Shown here one piece after another: positions 48,511 through 60,250 of a DNA stretch of 64,000 nucleotides; position 1 is the stretch's first letter; each line of letters opens with the position of its first letter. The notes beneath the pieces were generated by a model, which saw only the letters and a program-made list of their open reading frames with translations, had not been told where the DNA came from and ran no database searches. The position numbers and the translations under genes are program-made. Source of the DNA: Apis mellifera. Taxonomy: Eukaryota > Arthropoda > Insecta > Hymenoptera > Apidae. The stretch is taken from the NCBI RefSeq assembly GCF_003254395.2, contig NC_037640.1:1699501-1763500 (forward strand). Direction: 5' to 3'.

Positions 48511-50439
48511 AAGCTTTGAGAAACAGAGTAACATAGCTAAAATTATGTTAAACATATGACAAATATTAGGAAAGAAATCTATTATTTTTAATACAAACAA
48601 AAAGTTTTTATCATTATATATAAATTTTTAATTATTAATTCAAAACATAATATCCATAATAATCCATTTTTTAAAAATTTACAGAATTTTGAATTGCATT
48701 TATAAAAAATATTATATAGAATATACAATACATAATATATATACACATTACATTATCATACATTTGAAAGATATCAATCTTTTTATTATAATATTTATTT
48801 ATCTTAATTATAATGTTAAAATATACAAGACTTTTTTTAGTATAAGTAAAGAAAGATGGTTAAAAATAGAGAGATTCATGTTTCTTCAAGCATCTGAAAT
48901 GTTAATAAGATATCATTTTACAGATTTCATTTAACATTTCATGAAAATACAATTATTTATGACAAAAATAATGGAAAACTTCAAAATGAATACACATAAT
49001 ATAAAAATTTAAACGTTGTTTTAAAATAAGGTCAATATTTATGTACAAAATATTATGTATAAATTATTAATTAATCCTGAAACTGTTTACAATAACTTTT
49101 ATTAACTTTCTCATTTATTTTCTTTTTACGTAGTATTCTCTTAATGTAATATATATTTGATATAATTAATAGAGAAATTATTTCTAAAATATGTTTTTAA
49201 TTGATTACTTTTAAAACAAATAAACTGGAAGAAATTTAAAGAAATTATTGTTCATCCTTCAGAATTATCATTTATATTTCTTACAAGTTTGCCATAAACA
49301 AGTGTATCTTTATGAAACCTTGAATTCTATAGTATATGACTTATTAAAATTGTAGATGTATAAAAAATCTTCCAGTATTTTTCATCCTCGTTTTCGAAAT
49401 ACAAAAAAATTAATTTAGTAGTCCGCGAAAGATTTACTGCCATTTGCATTCTAAAGACGAAAAAATAAAACAATATATAGAATTTTTAATAAATTCAATT
49501 TTTTATATCATAATACATGATTTATATTAAATATATAAAATTTAACAAATTTATTTATAATAATAAATATATCGTCAATTTTTAAACACATTATATATAA
49601 CATATATTTATATAAAGAATATTATATGTAAAAAAAATTTGTACAAAATATGCAAAAAGATATGTACACAAAAATTTACGATACATTTATTTCGTTTTTT
49701 CATAAAAATTTGCCGCTGATCTCGACCGCAAAAATTCAACAGATTATTTCTTTCAATTTGCAAGTAACAATTGATGCGACAAATTTTCAAATAAAATTGA
49801 ATATAAACTTCTCCAGGCATAGAAAATAAATACAAAATTAAAAGTTATATCAGCCACCAGTGCACTATCTTCACATTACTTTGCAAAAATGTTTCCTTGA
49901 AACCAACTATCAAACATACGGGCTACTCAGTCTATGTATACCTATCAAATATTTATATCTATTTGTACGTTTACAGAAGTAACGTAAAACTGTCACAAAA
50001 ATTCTGAAAAGAGAGAGAGAGAAAAGAAAAAAGAATCATTCTTGTATAAACAATCTAACTACATATCGAATATGCATTCTCTTGTGTAACTAAAGTCACC
50101 TTTGCAAGAGGACGAAGATCTCTCGTGTAAAGAACACTTTTCTCTATAACCCTGTTAACAAACATTGGAACCGCAAGATAAATTATTCACACTCGTTTGT
50201 ATTTTTATTATTTTTTAGTAATACAAAACAATTATAAAAATTCTAAAAGTTAGAGAAAAATTGAACGAAAGAACATCAACATTCCTTTTCTATTCTTCGA
50301 TAATTTTCCTTTCCTCCGCAATTCTGTTACAACAAGTATCAAAATCTCACGATGAGTATCTTCTATCTCATAATTTCCTTAAAAAGAGTAAGAAACGAAA
50401 GGATTTTAGAAGATAAATTCTCGAATAAAAACTGAAACG
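48511..50439. other. AT-rich non-coding stretch
   Basis: No gene. A short GA run (GAGAGAGAGAGA) is at about 50010-50022. Confidence 0.55.
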
Positions 50440-51120
50440 ATATATGCATGGAACAGGTGCAACAACATTTCCCTCCGGTATTCTTCGATTAATTAAGAGT
50501 GGAGAATCGCCCTCCCTGTTAACAAACTTTGAAATCGTCTAGGTAAAGATAAATGCATCGCGTAGATTGGAATCGTTCGGATTGAAAAGGAAGTTGGCCA
50601 ATTTTTCCCAGAGGCTCGTTTTTTCCCCCCCTCCTCGTCCCCCCGCAAAATCATATTTCTAGCCCAATTAAAATAGCTAAACGTTTATATTTATCCACGG
50701 CGCGCACAGCGAGCGGCGTTTCGCACGAATCTCGATGTTCTCACGGTAATGTCAACGTGTGTACGCTAGTTCGCGTCCGGTGCCCTTGTCTTCCTCAGAC
50801 GTGTGCGCACACGTTGTATTATGCATGACCGGGGTGTTAAGTATGAGAAGGAGAGGATAGGGAGGGCTTCTTGCCGCAGGCGTGAGATGCATGAGAGGAT
50901 GGCCTTCATCTTTCTGGAAGAAGACAATAGAATCTGGCATCCGCCACTTTGAATCAAGCTGTTGGCACCACGGTTACTTCCGCTTAACATTATCCGGAAT
51001 TTCCACCCAACTTTTCTCTCTAATGGCCTCTCCGTGTACAGGGTGTAAAATATGTGGGACCCGCTTCGAAAATATCGATTGTACGCGTTCGTAAACAATG
51101 GAAATAAGGCTTGTGCGTAT
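50440..51120. promoter_or_regulatory. Large CpG-rich island right of the presumed promoter
   Basis: About 680 bp with dense GC (CCCCCCCTCCTCGTCCCCCC at 50624-50643, CACGGCGCGCACAGCGAGCGG, GCATCCGCCACTTTGAATC). ACAGGGTGTAAAA at about 51038 resembles the insect ACACCCTGTA repeat end. Overlapping frames on both strands (up to 152 codons minus) show no recognised domain. Alternative promoter or enhancer is possible. Confidence 0.3.
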
Positions 51121-52879
51121 GGGGATATATAAGGATTCGATTTTGATAAAAGTTTTTCATGAGTTAAATACGTGGAATAATTCCTTTCGTGTTTTGATTT
51201 TATAACTTTTGGAATATCTTTCACGACGAAATCTGAACACTGTATATATACTTTATTTTAGATGTACAATACAATATGTATTTATTTAAGAAAATATTGA
51301 AAGGTTATTAAATATTGGAAATAAGGATTGATCTGACTCCTTCAAAATGATATTTCAAAATGAACTTTATGCTATTCATATTCTTGTCTATGATGTATAC
51401 AATGAATTTTGAATATGAACAGACTGGAACATTGCAAGCAGAGAAAAAACAGTTTATAATTTGAATTTATATATGATCTATGCATGTAATAACAAGCATT
51501 ATAAATTTTAGAAAACTAAGCAATTTTTAAACATATAATTGGATTTATATTTCAATCTACAGTGTTCTCTTGAAATTCAAAATAATCATTTTGAACATCT
51601 TTTGTAAAAATAATTAAATAAGAGTAAGCAAGACACGATATTAATTACACCTTAAATAGGTTTATAAGGAATTACTTTTATTATTTTCAAATTTTAAAAT
51701 AGATTCCATCTGTTTCGTATAAAATGTGTATATATATATATATATATATGCACACGATCAATGTAATTGATTAACGTACCGTGTCTTCGTTCCTCCAATA
51801 ATTTCTTAAACGAGTTTAAGTGGTTTCATAGAATATTCCGTTATCAGTAAACAGCTTGCAGTTTGCAGGATGTTTAACCAGTTAACTGTACTATAGTAAC
51901 ACGATATGCCACTGTTACCAGCCAAAATGTATCGAGTATCTATATTACTTCCAACGGGACTCGAATAATTTATCATCCCGTTTGAGTGCATCGTCCGAAA
52001 TTATTGTTTCTCGTTGCCGAGGCGATAGATAGGATGGATCGGGGGATGATAGCAACTTGTTATAAATATCTCCAAGCATGCAATAGATAATAAGTCGTCC
52101 AAGATTCATGTGAATAGGATTACAAAAGCAAAGAATGTATAATATTTATTTTAATACAAATAACTTGAATATTATGAAGAAATTTAAGTTAAGCTAATTG
52201 AACAATATTGGAGGTAATAGTGAACAAAATAATTTCTTGATAATCTAATCTAATTCTTTCTTACTGATTTGAAATTATAATAGAAATGCTAGCAGAGAAT
52301 AATTACTTTTTCTATTCTTTAATCTAATCTTCTTTTTTTTTCTTAAATAATTGATAACTATTTAATAGTTTCTTCATTAATTAAAATTTACAATTGATTA
52401 TGATTATCAGGATAACATTATTTATAATCTTTTAATCAAAAGAAAAAATTTGATAAAGAATATTATTAAATCTTTCTTATCTCAAATAAAAAAATAGCTA
52501 ATTGATTGCAATTTAATTGATTATGATTAATTGATGATAATTGATATGATAAATGAATCAAGAAATGATATATTTGTCATAATTATGATTATTCTTAATT
52601 CTTAATCTCTTATAATTTTTAATTACTTTTTTAACCTTCTTCTATACAAACAAAATAATTTTCAATAGACATTTTTAATGTTAAAAAATTAAACATCAAA
52701 AATGTGTTACGATCAAATTTATTTGTATCAAATTCAGGATCAAGAAAGTTGTAACATTTTTTATTAATATTACTGGATACCATTTCATGTAAATAAGCAT
52801 ACATTTTCCTCTAAAATCCGAATTTAATTTGTAACAATTCTTACATAATTTCTGATCTGAAAATCAAAGGATTACTAAC
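51121..52879. other. AT-rich stretch with a TA microsatellite
   Basis: No gene. (TA)n at about 51729-51749. A patch at 51760-52060 is richer (GAGGCGATAGATAGGATGG). A cluster of TTGATTATGATTAATTGATG words lies at 52380-52600. Confidence 0.5.
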
Positions 52880-53210
52880 TATTCCCAGATTACTCTACAT
52901 TTAACGTAGATCTGGTACGATGCATTAGCTTTGAATCGAAACAAAGGCTGCCATCGATCGTCACAAAATCTTCCCTCGTGTAAAACATTTCATTGATCCG
53001 TGTAATACGTGACCTTTAAATTCAACCATCGACCTATGGATGCTGGAAAGGGTGCAGAAGATAGCTGCCATTGGAGCTTTATGTGCAAAAATTGAGATAA
53101 GGAAAATATATAGTCCTACTTGGCTTCTATGCTCTTTTGAGATCCCTTAAACTACGGATTGCTGACGAGGTATCTTGGAACACGGCCAATTTACACCCTA
53201 TACTTTTTTT
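52880..53210. promoter_or_regulatory. GC-richer island
   Basis: Contains AGGCTGCCATCGATCGTCAC, GGAAAGGGTGCAGAAGATAG and, at the end, TTACACCCTATAC. No open frame. Only composition suggests function. Confidence 0.2.
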
Positions 53211-54599
53211 CGGATAAGAATAGTATTGAAATAATCCCTTTATTCCTTTTCTTACAAACATAATCTTTCTAAAATTTGAATCTCAATAAGGTAAAATTTT
53301 AATTTTATTATTATGATTAGAAACAGATTTATTAAAGAGTTTGAAAAGGGACATGTTAATATTTTTCCAAGTATAAGAAAGAAAAACTTACAAGTGTTTT
53401 CTTTTGCTTTTGGACTATATTATACTTTGGAAAGGGTTAAAAATGAACGAGAACCCTCTATAAACAGAACTTTTTCTTCGTTTATGAGAAAAAAGAATTG
53501 TAATTTTTAGCTTTCATCTAGAAGTTAGAAGTTTAAGTTTAAGAGATAAAATCTTCTGAATTTCTATTTAAAATTAGGAAAGTTTTATTTTATTAAAGAA
53601 TAGAAAGAAATAAAGGGAGAAAATTGTTTATATAGGTGGAATTTGGGCATTAACATTTTTTTTCAAATAAAAAAAGAAAATCTGATAAATTTTTTGTTTA
53701 GAATTGATGGAATTTTTCTTACTTGTAAAAAGAAAAATTAATTCATCAACTTTCATTTCTAACTTGTAAAAATTAATAATTACTATAAATAAATTATGTC
53801 AAGTTATCAAAAGATATAATAGCAAAATGATAAAAAAAAAAATAAAAAGAAGAATTTAAAAAAGTATGAAAATTAAAAATGCTTTCAAGAAAAGAACTTT
53901 AGAAAAAAACTATGCAAAAAATTTATGAAATTTTTGAAATATTTAAATATTTAATGATTTAAATAATAATTCAATTTAGTGAAACAGATAAATTATATAC
54001 ATGTATATATATCTTTTTCTAAATCAATATTTAAGATATGATGTATAAATAAAATTGCTTGCTGATCTGGAATAAAATAATTTCAAATTCTATATAAATC
54101 AATATTTATTTTATTATACTATATTGTTTACACTCATGATTTATAACATTAATTATATTCATTTTAATATTTTTCAATACAGTAGAACCTCTATTATCCA
54201 TTTGAATAAAAGAATTTTTAGATGAAACACAGACTTCTCAAATTATTCCATATTTTGAGGAAAAATAATACGCTTATTTATAATAAAATCGGGACAAGAA
54301 ATCCTAGGGATCTCTAGGAATTTTATAATATATAAAGAAATATGCATTTTATAGATAATTTTTAATTTTATCTTTCTGTTTTTTTAATTTCTTAAATATT
54401 TCCAATTTAATAGTTAAATACACATTTGCATTTCGATTATTATATACATTGAATGTAACATATGAATATTGTCAATTCGAATAATAAAACGATAGATTAA
54501 TTCGAATATTAGATTCAAAGAATAAGTGTTCGAATAATGAAATATTCTACCTGAATTATATTTCTTCATAAACAAACACTTAAATATCTTAAAATTTTT
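53211..54599. other. AT-rich non-coding stretch
   Basis: No gene; the plus frame 53313-53510 has no recognisable features. Confidence 0.55.
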
Positions 54600-55350
54600 A
54601 ACATTTTTTCCCTGTGAAATGACCGTTCCTTAAATCGGTTTTAAATAACCTTCCCAAAATCTTAAGCGTTTCAAGATTAATCCTCGCTTATTCACAAGTT
54701 AATCGAGATCAAGGGAGCATTACTTATCACTTTAGTAATAGCTTTAACGGAGACAGAAATTACCTGGAACGTATTATTTAACTCCTCCGTGAGTGGAGTT
54801 GAGAGTCAAAAGTGAGCCATATCGATAAATTCAAACTTATCTAATTTTCATTATCGACAACCGCTAAAGACGGTGGAAATGAGCCGGCCATCCGATTAAC
54901 CCGCAAGAGTTAATCCAACTCTCGCAATTAGTTAATCCAGCAAGAAGAAGAAGAAAAAAAAAAGAAACGCTATTCGAAATCAAAAACAATCGGTAAAAAA
55001 GAATTGCGACCTGCGTTTTTAAATTTAAATAGTTTCGAATAAGTTTAAAAGAGCTTAATGAGAAATTCCATGCATTATGTACAGCCCGTTACACCGCAAT
55101 GATATTCTTCTTACCTTGCAATTGAACTTGCAACGGTTTATCGCGTGCATGGAAGAAATGCAATTACGTTTTCGAGGGAGTTTGAAAAGAGGCGCAACAA
55201 CATAGGAATGCCTTGTTAGAGACTGGATAGTTGTGCATAGCTGTTACGCTGTTTCCTCCCAGTCCATATTTCACTGTACACGCGTGTGTAGGAGCGTGTG
55301 CGTGTGTCGGGTCATCCTATGAGTAATATTTTAGGTTGCACACAGTTTCA
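54600..55350. promoter_or_regulatory. GC-richer island with a good minus-strand 5' splice site
   Basis: CAAG|GTAAGA on the minus strand (cut between 55115 and 55114) is a strong donor. A minus-strand ATG at 55150 opens 12 codons running exactly into it. Upstream sequence to about 55330 is CpG-containing (GTACACGCGTGTGTAGGAGCG). This could be an alternative first exon of the minus-strand gene. Evidence is limited to the donor and composition. Confidence 0.2.
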
Positions 55351-58039
55351 CAGTTGCCGCGGAAGAATCATTTGTTGTCTCGAACTTTTTTTTTTAACAA
55401 AATGCAATTAAATAATGGCAACTGCATTTTCGTAGTTGGAAAATAAAACGAATAACGCGGTTTATGATAAACAAATGACTCTCAAGAAAGCATAAACAAA
55501 CTACTTTTTTTTACTCGTCATATTTTCTGATCAAATGCAGGGGAGAAAAAAAAATAATGCAATTCTTCTAATTATTTATATTATGGAACATATCTGTTTT
55601 TATTTACAAAAAAAATTTTACAGTTGAGTCTAATTATTCATTGGATGATCTGACAATAAATGAAAAACACAGGAATTATCGTTCATCATTCATCGTAAAT
55701 TCAATTAATTGGAGGTAAATTTAAAAAATAAATAAATAAATAAAGTGTCTTCGTTTCGTGTTCTAAATTATCATTTTGTAAAAAAGGGAAACAAACGTAT
55801 TCTTCGAAGGAAAAAAAAAAAAAAGAAGCGAGAAATTGAAATATCGAGAGATATTTCATATTTGAAAAAGCCTCTTGCGCAACATTTTCCTTGGAATTGT
55901 TTTCCATCGAAGCATTCACGATACGAATAAAATAGCTCAAAGACCAATCGATACGTTTATTTATGACAAGTCGTTATGACAGCACTCTTGAAATTGCTTC
56001 TCCGCGTATACCTTCCGCCCTCCCGATTTATACGTGTCAAACCTCGCTTCCAACCGATATCGAATGTTAATGCCAAGTTCCTTTCTATCCTTCGTTTTAT
56101 CCTTTATCTCTTTACGCAAGAGCAATTTGCACACGGAAGTATTACACGGTGGTGCAATAAATATATAATAACACGTTAATGTATTCGTGGACGGCATTTT
56201 ACAAAGGTCATCAACAATTTTGTTTTCTAAATAAAAAAAAAAAATTTCGAGCTTAAAGCTTAAACTTTGTTATTAAATTAAATCGTTAACGAATTCAATT
56301 TAACGCTCGATCGAAACAAGGAAATCCCTTCTTGTCCTTGTCACACTACTCGCCGCCCTCCGTTCCTTCTCTCGCTTCATCTAACGCGAATTTAAATTAC
56401 TCATCGCTTAATTAACAAATCTTGATAATTAATCTCACGGTATTCCTGTTTGTTTTTATCGACATTTCATAGATGAAGTTTAAGGTTAAATTAACATATA
56501 TATACAATATTAATTTAATTATCCTGCGATGTGTAAGCAATGATGTTTGAATATAATAATAATAATACGATAAAAATGTGGCACATTTTCATCAAAATAT
56601 ATTTTAACGACGTAACTTTTAGCTTGTTCCTTTGCAGGAAAAAGTTCTTTTTATTTTTCTACTTTTTTTTTTTTATAAGAAGAGAGAAACGAGTCAGAGT
56701 GACGAGAGCTCTATTCCTGTCTCGCTCTAACGTAAACTTGAATCGCTTTTAACTTAATAAAAAGAAAAAAAGAAAGTTACCCAACATTTTTCCATACCAA
56801 CTTTGATATCGATCTTCTAAAGACATTCCACAAATATATTAACATTACGTGCATCTTAACAAAATATTTGCTTTTATTTCGAAATAAAACGAAGAAAACA
56901 GCTAAATTCAATAACTTCTTTCTTTTTTCTTTCAAAGATAAATTGAAATATATCGTAAATCGAAGCCGTAATTCGAAGGTTTCGGCTTTTAATGCGGATC
57001 ACGTATTTCCCATCGATCGAGTAGAAGGCTTGTTTTAAAACAATATATATATATATAAGGAAGTGCAAGTTTCCGAAACGAAGCACGTATTTCTAAAAAA
57101 ATTACGTTGTATATTAGATCATTAATTTACTTTCTATTTAAGAAATTCTATATTTCGTATCATTTGTTATAACGATCGAAAATCTTGCAACAATAAATTT
57201 TTTTTAACTAATGAATTCGCAATTCGCTTTGTACGATTATCTTTGGAAAAAAATATTATAATTTTCAATAGCAGTGATAAGCTACATTGGAAATTCTTTC
57301 ATTGGAAGAAGCTTATTATTACTGTTATCTCTTCTATGAGTAATAATATTAATCGAATTCTGAGTACACGTTTTTCACACAAATTTCTTCTTTTCTTTCG
57401 TTTTCCAGAAATTATGATGAGATATACGAACAAGTTAAATTGTTGAGAAATTGACGAAATCCAATCACTTATACATTATTTCAATTATTCCAACGAAGAT
57501 AAGAAAATAGTAAATTATCTGAACAAATACTGCGAGCTAAAGAATCCGTAAGACATATTTTACGTCCGTCCAAGATTAATTTTTCACTTAATCTTACGAG
57601 AAAACTTGAATATTTATATTTTTATCCAATTATCAGAAGAGAGAGGATTACAAGTTTACTCAATCGTTATATAAAACTAAAAATCTAAAAAAAAAAAACA
57701 AACATTGAAGAACTGTCTTGGCAAGGAAGAACTGTCATAGCAAGAAAGAAACATCGATTTATCGTTCGAATGAAATATGTACAAACGATTATTATTATTA
57801 TACGAAGGATCTTTTCCAATCAAAACTTATATAACTGATGGAAATATCAAGAGAAAAAAATCAAGCATAAATTTTATCTTCAAGATTGCTTATTATCATC
57901 TTTAAAATAAACACGAAGATATTTGATTTTAATTTTTAAAATGACACAATGTGTCAATTCTCCACTATACTGATTATAACTAATTAAAAAGTAGCTGATT
58001 ATAACTAATTTAAAAATCAATTTTTTCAATTGATCCAAC
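55351..58039. other. Mixed AT-rich and slightly GC-richer DNA
   Basis: No gene. Motif-family copies lie at 56175-56191 (minus) and 56827-56845 (plus). A patch at 55960-56400 is richer (CTACTCGCCGCCCTCCGTTCC), with overlapping frames on both strands that show no recognised domain. A short TA run is at about 57043-57056. Confidence 0.45.
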
Positions 58040-58450
58040 AATTATCTGTAGAAGATTGTTGAAACGACTTTGCTGACGTAACGTCGACCAGTATAATATT
58101 TTCTCTGAAAACGTAAACGCGAATTTTTTCGAGCTCCTTCAACCAAGGTGGTTGAGACCCAGGAAGACGAGATCGACTTCCTATTCTTATTTATAAAACG
58201 TACGAAATAGCACAAATCCCTAGCATCGTCAGCAATGCAGGGTTTAACAAGGAAATCGTTAGACGGAGCGTGATTAACCCCGCCGTTGCGATAATAAACG
58301 AGCTACGAGCTTCATAACTCATCGGTGCCCTGGTCTCTTTCTTGTTTGCGATTATATTCGCGTGTTCTTCCTCGCCCTGCCCACCCAATACAACAATTTA
58401 TAATAAACGTGGCCGCTTGCCTTTTAACGCTCTTCATATCGCGACACTTG
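58040..58450. promoter_or_regulatory. CpG-containing island
   Basis: TGACGTAACGTCGACCAG starts it; GGAGCGTGATTAACCCCGCCG and TCGCCCTGCCCACCC follow. A minus frame (58191-58388) has a hydrophobic C-terminal half but starts without ATG and has no recognised family. The palindrome-like TGACGTAACGTCG includes CRE-type half-sites. Confidence 0.25.
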
Positions 58451-59105
58451 ACTTGCGAAAGGGAAACGAATTAATCGTTGAAACTTTTCCGCGAAATTTC
58501 TTCGTATTTCTCTAACATTTAATAGAAATGTAAATATAAACGTAGAGAAATAAGAGAGGTCAATTTCTTTCGGATATATTGATATAGAGAGAAGAATGGC
58601 GAATGTTGAAGAAATGATGTGCAAAGATTGGTTTTTTAATTTTAGTTAATATGTTAAGATAAAAAGTACGCGATAAGATATAAGACGTAAAAAGTTGAAA
58701 GTTAAGAGATTAATGAAAATTTTAGAGATTAATTAATTTATATTGGAAATTTGCTTCAAGTAATTTCAAGTAAAAGAATATTAATAGATTTATTTGATTG
58801 AGAATTTATTTCCTATTATTAATCGTAGTAATATAGTATACAATTTGTATATAATGTTGTATACAACTGTCCTAGTATCCAGAATTTCCCTCTAAATTTT
58901 AAATGTTCAAAAGAATATTCAAAGTGATTTTCAAAATCATTTCCAAGAAAATTCCATATCCTAAAATATTTTTCAAAACAATCTAATGTATCTAATTCAT
59001 TTTTCAAACTAATACTTTGAATACATTACATCTTTATTTTTTTTCATTTATACGTATTGAATTATAATCGAAGTAATATTCTCATTTTATTCATGAAAAT
59101 TCCGT

Positions 59106-59108
<3 letters not shown>
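58451..59108. other. AT-rich stretch, nothing recognised
   Basis: No gene. GTTGAAAGTTAAGAG-type words recur near 58693. Confidence 0.5.

Positions 59109-59155
<47 letters not shown>
59109..59155 (+). repeat. TA microsatellite
   Basis: About 47 bp of uninterrupted (AT)n. Confidence 0.95.
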
Positions 59156-59157
<2 letters not shown>

Positions 59158-59450
59158 TCAGACAAAATGGAATTTCATCGTATATGAGAAAAATTCAATC
59201 GGCCTTTGCTCGCTGTAATTTTCCGTCTAACGTATGAAACTATTTCTAACAAAGATAACGAGCGTCAGAGGAAATAAAGGATATAAACGGTGAAAAGTTT
59301 TTGCCATGTAGGTGTGTAGCACGACAGGGACTGTTTAAAGTGATGAGAACGTAATATCGCGAAACGATGGAAGGTAGAAGAACGCGATAAGCAGGATGGA
59401 ATTTCTTACCGTAATTATCGCACAATTTTGCCGTAAACATGTTTAATCTT
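59156..59450. other. GC-richer patch with a minus-strand splice-donor candidate
   Basis: The minus strand reads ATTACG|GTAAGA near 59410, 31 nt after an ATG at 59440 with A at position -3 (MFTAKLCDNY as the short reading). It might be a tiny coding first exon but is far too short to judge. Confidence 0.12.
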
Positions 59451-60091
59451 TCGGTCCATGCATAATTAAGAATAATTAGTATTTAAACGAGTAAACTAAA
59501 TATACCCTATTTAATCTTTCGTGAGATACAATTAATCAAAGAATTATTTTTTCTTTTTTTTTTTTTGTTTTTTCAGCACAGAAGGAAAAAATTAGTTGTA
59601 TTTCAATTTCGAACTATCGTATTCAATACCGTCGTGGATTGATAATATAATATAGCGAGACCTCGAATGCGGAATCAATATCCGCAGTTTCACTTATATC
59701 GCGGTTGACCACGATCCAAAAAATTTGTGTTCAAGCATGTAATTTATATGTTATCTGCCAATCTATACATGTTATCTACAATCTTGCCAATTTTACATTA
59801 TAAAATGTCGATATAAAACATAATATATGTATATAAGTGTATATGTAAGATCTAGTGAAAAATAATTCCCTATGAATAAATGTATTTATTCCAATATATT
59901 TCCAATATTAATTATTCCAATAGTAATTATTCCAATATTTCCAATATATTTAGTTATTTATTAAAAAAATAAATGTTGAGTTACTTTGTTTTTATTATTG
60001 ATATACAGAGTATTTCGTTATTCGTGATAAAAGGATGATTTTTTGAAAAAAATAAAAATAAAAATAAATCGAAAAAGAATTTTTTCATTTT
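59451..60091. other. AT-rich stretch, nothing recognised
   Basis: No gene. Short repeats of CAATATTTCCAATA/TAATTATTCCAATA type lie at 59890-59950. A slightly richer patch is at 59620-59720. Confidence 0.5.
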
Positions 60092-60092
60092 T

Positions 60093-60250
60093 CATCATCG
60101 ATAAGAGGTAATTCTACATGTGAAAATTAGTTTTCGAGAAAATTGAATTTGAAAATGAAATATAATATAAACTTTTCAATTGTGAAATCTCGATTTGCTC
60201 AAAAAATACAAGGATTTGAACGGTAAAATTTTATTTTATATTTTTTCGTT
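60093..60250 (+). repeat. Dispersed repeat, longest copy seen (GGTAATTC ... TTTTCGAGAAAA)
   Basis: Starts with ATCATCGATAAGAGGTAATT as at 8818-8855, continues with ATTAGTTTTCGAGAAAA identical to 14776-14792, and ends with a GATTTGAACGGTAAAATTTT block also shared with the 14.8-kb copy. It links the two partial copies into one family. Confidence 0.65.

Noticed and set aside
50766..51224. Minus frame of 152 codons, the longest in the window
   Set aside because: Overlapped by other open frames in a CpG-rich island, low-information sequence, no recognised motif, no matching splice sites found.
58191..58388. Minus frame with a hydrophobic C-terminal half
   Set aside because: Starts at TTG without ATG, no splice acceptor seen, no family recognised.
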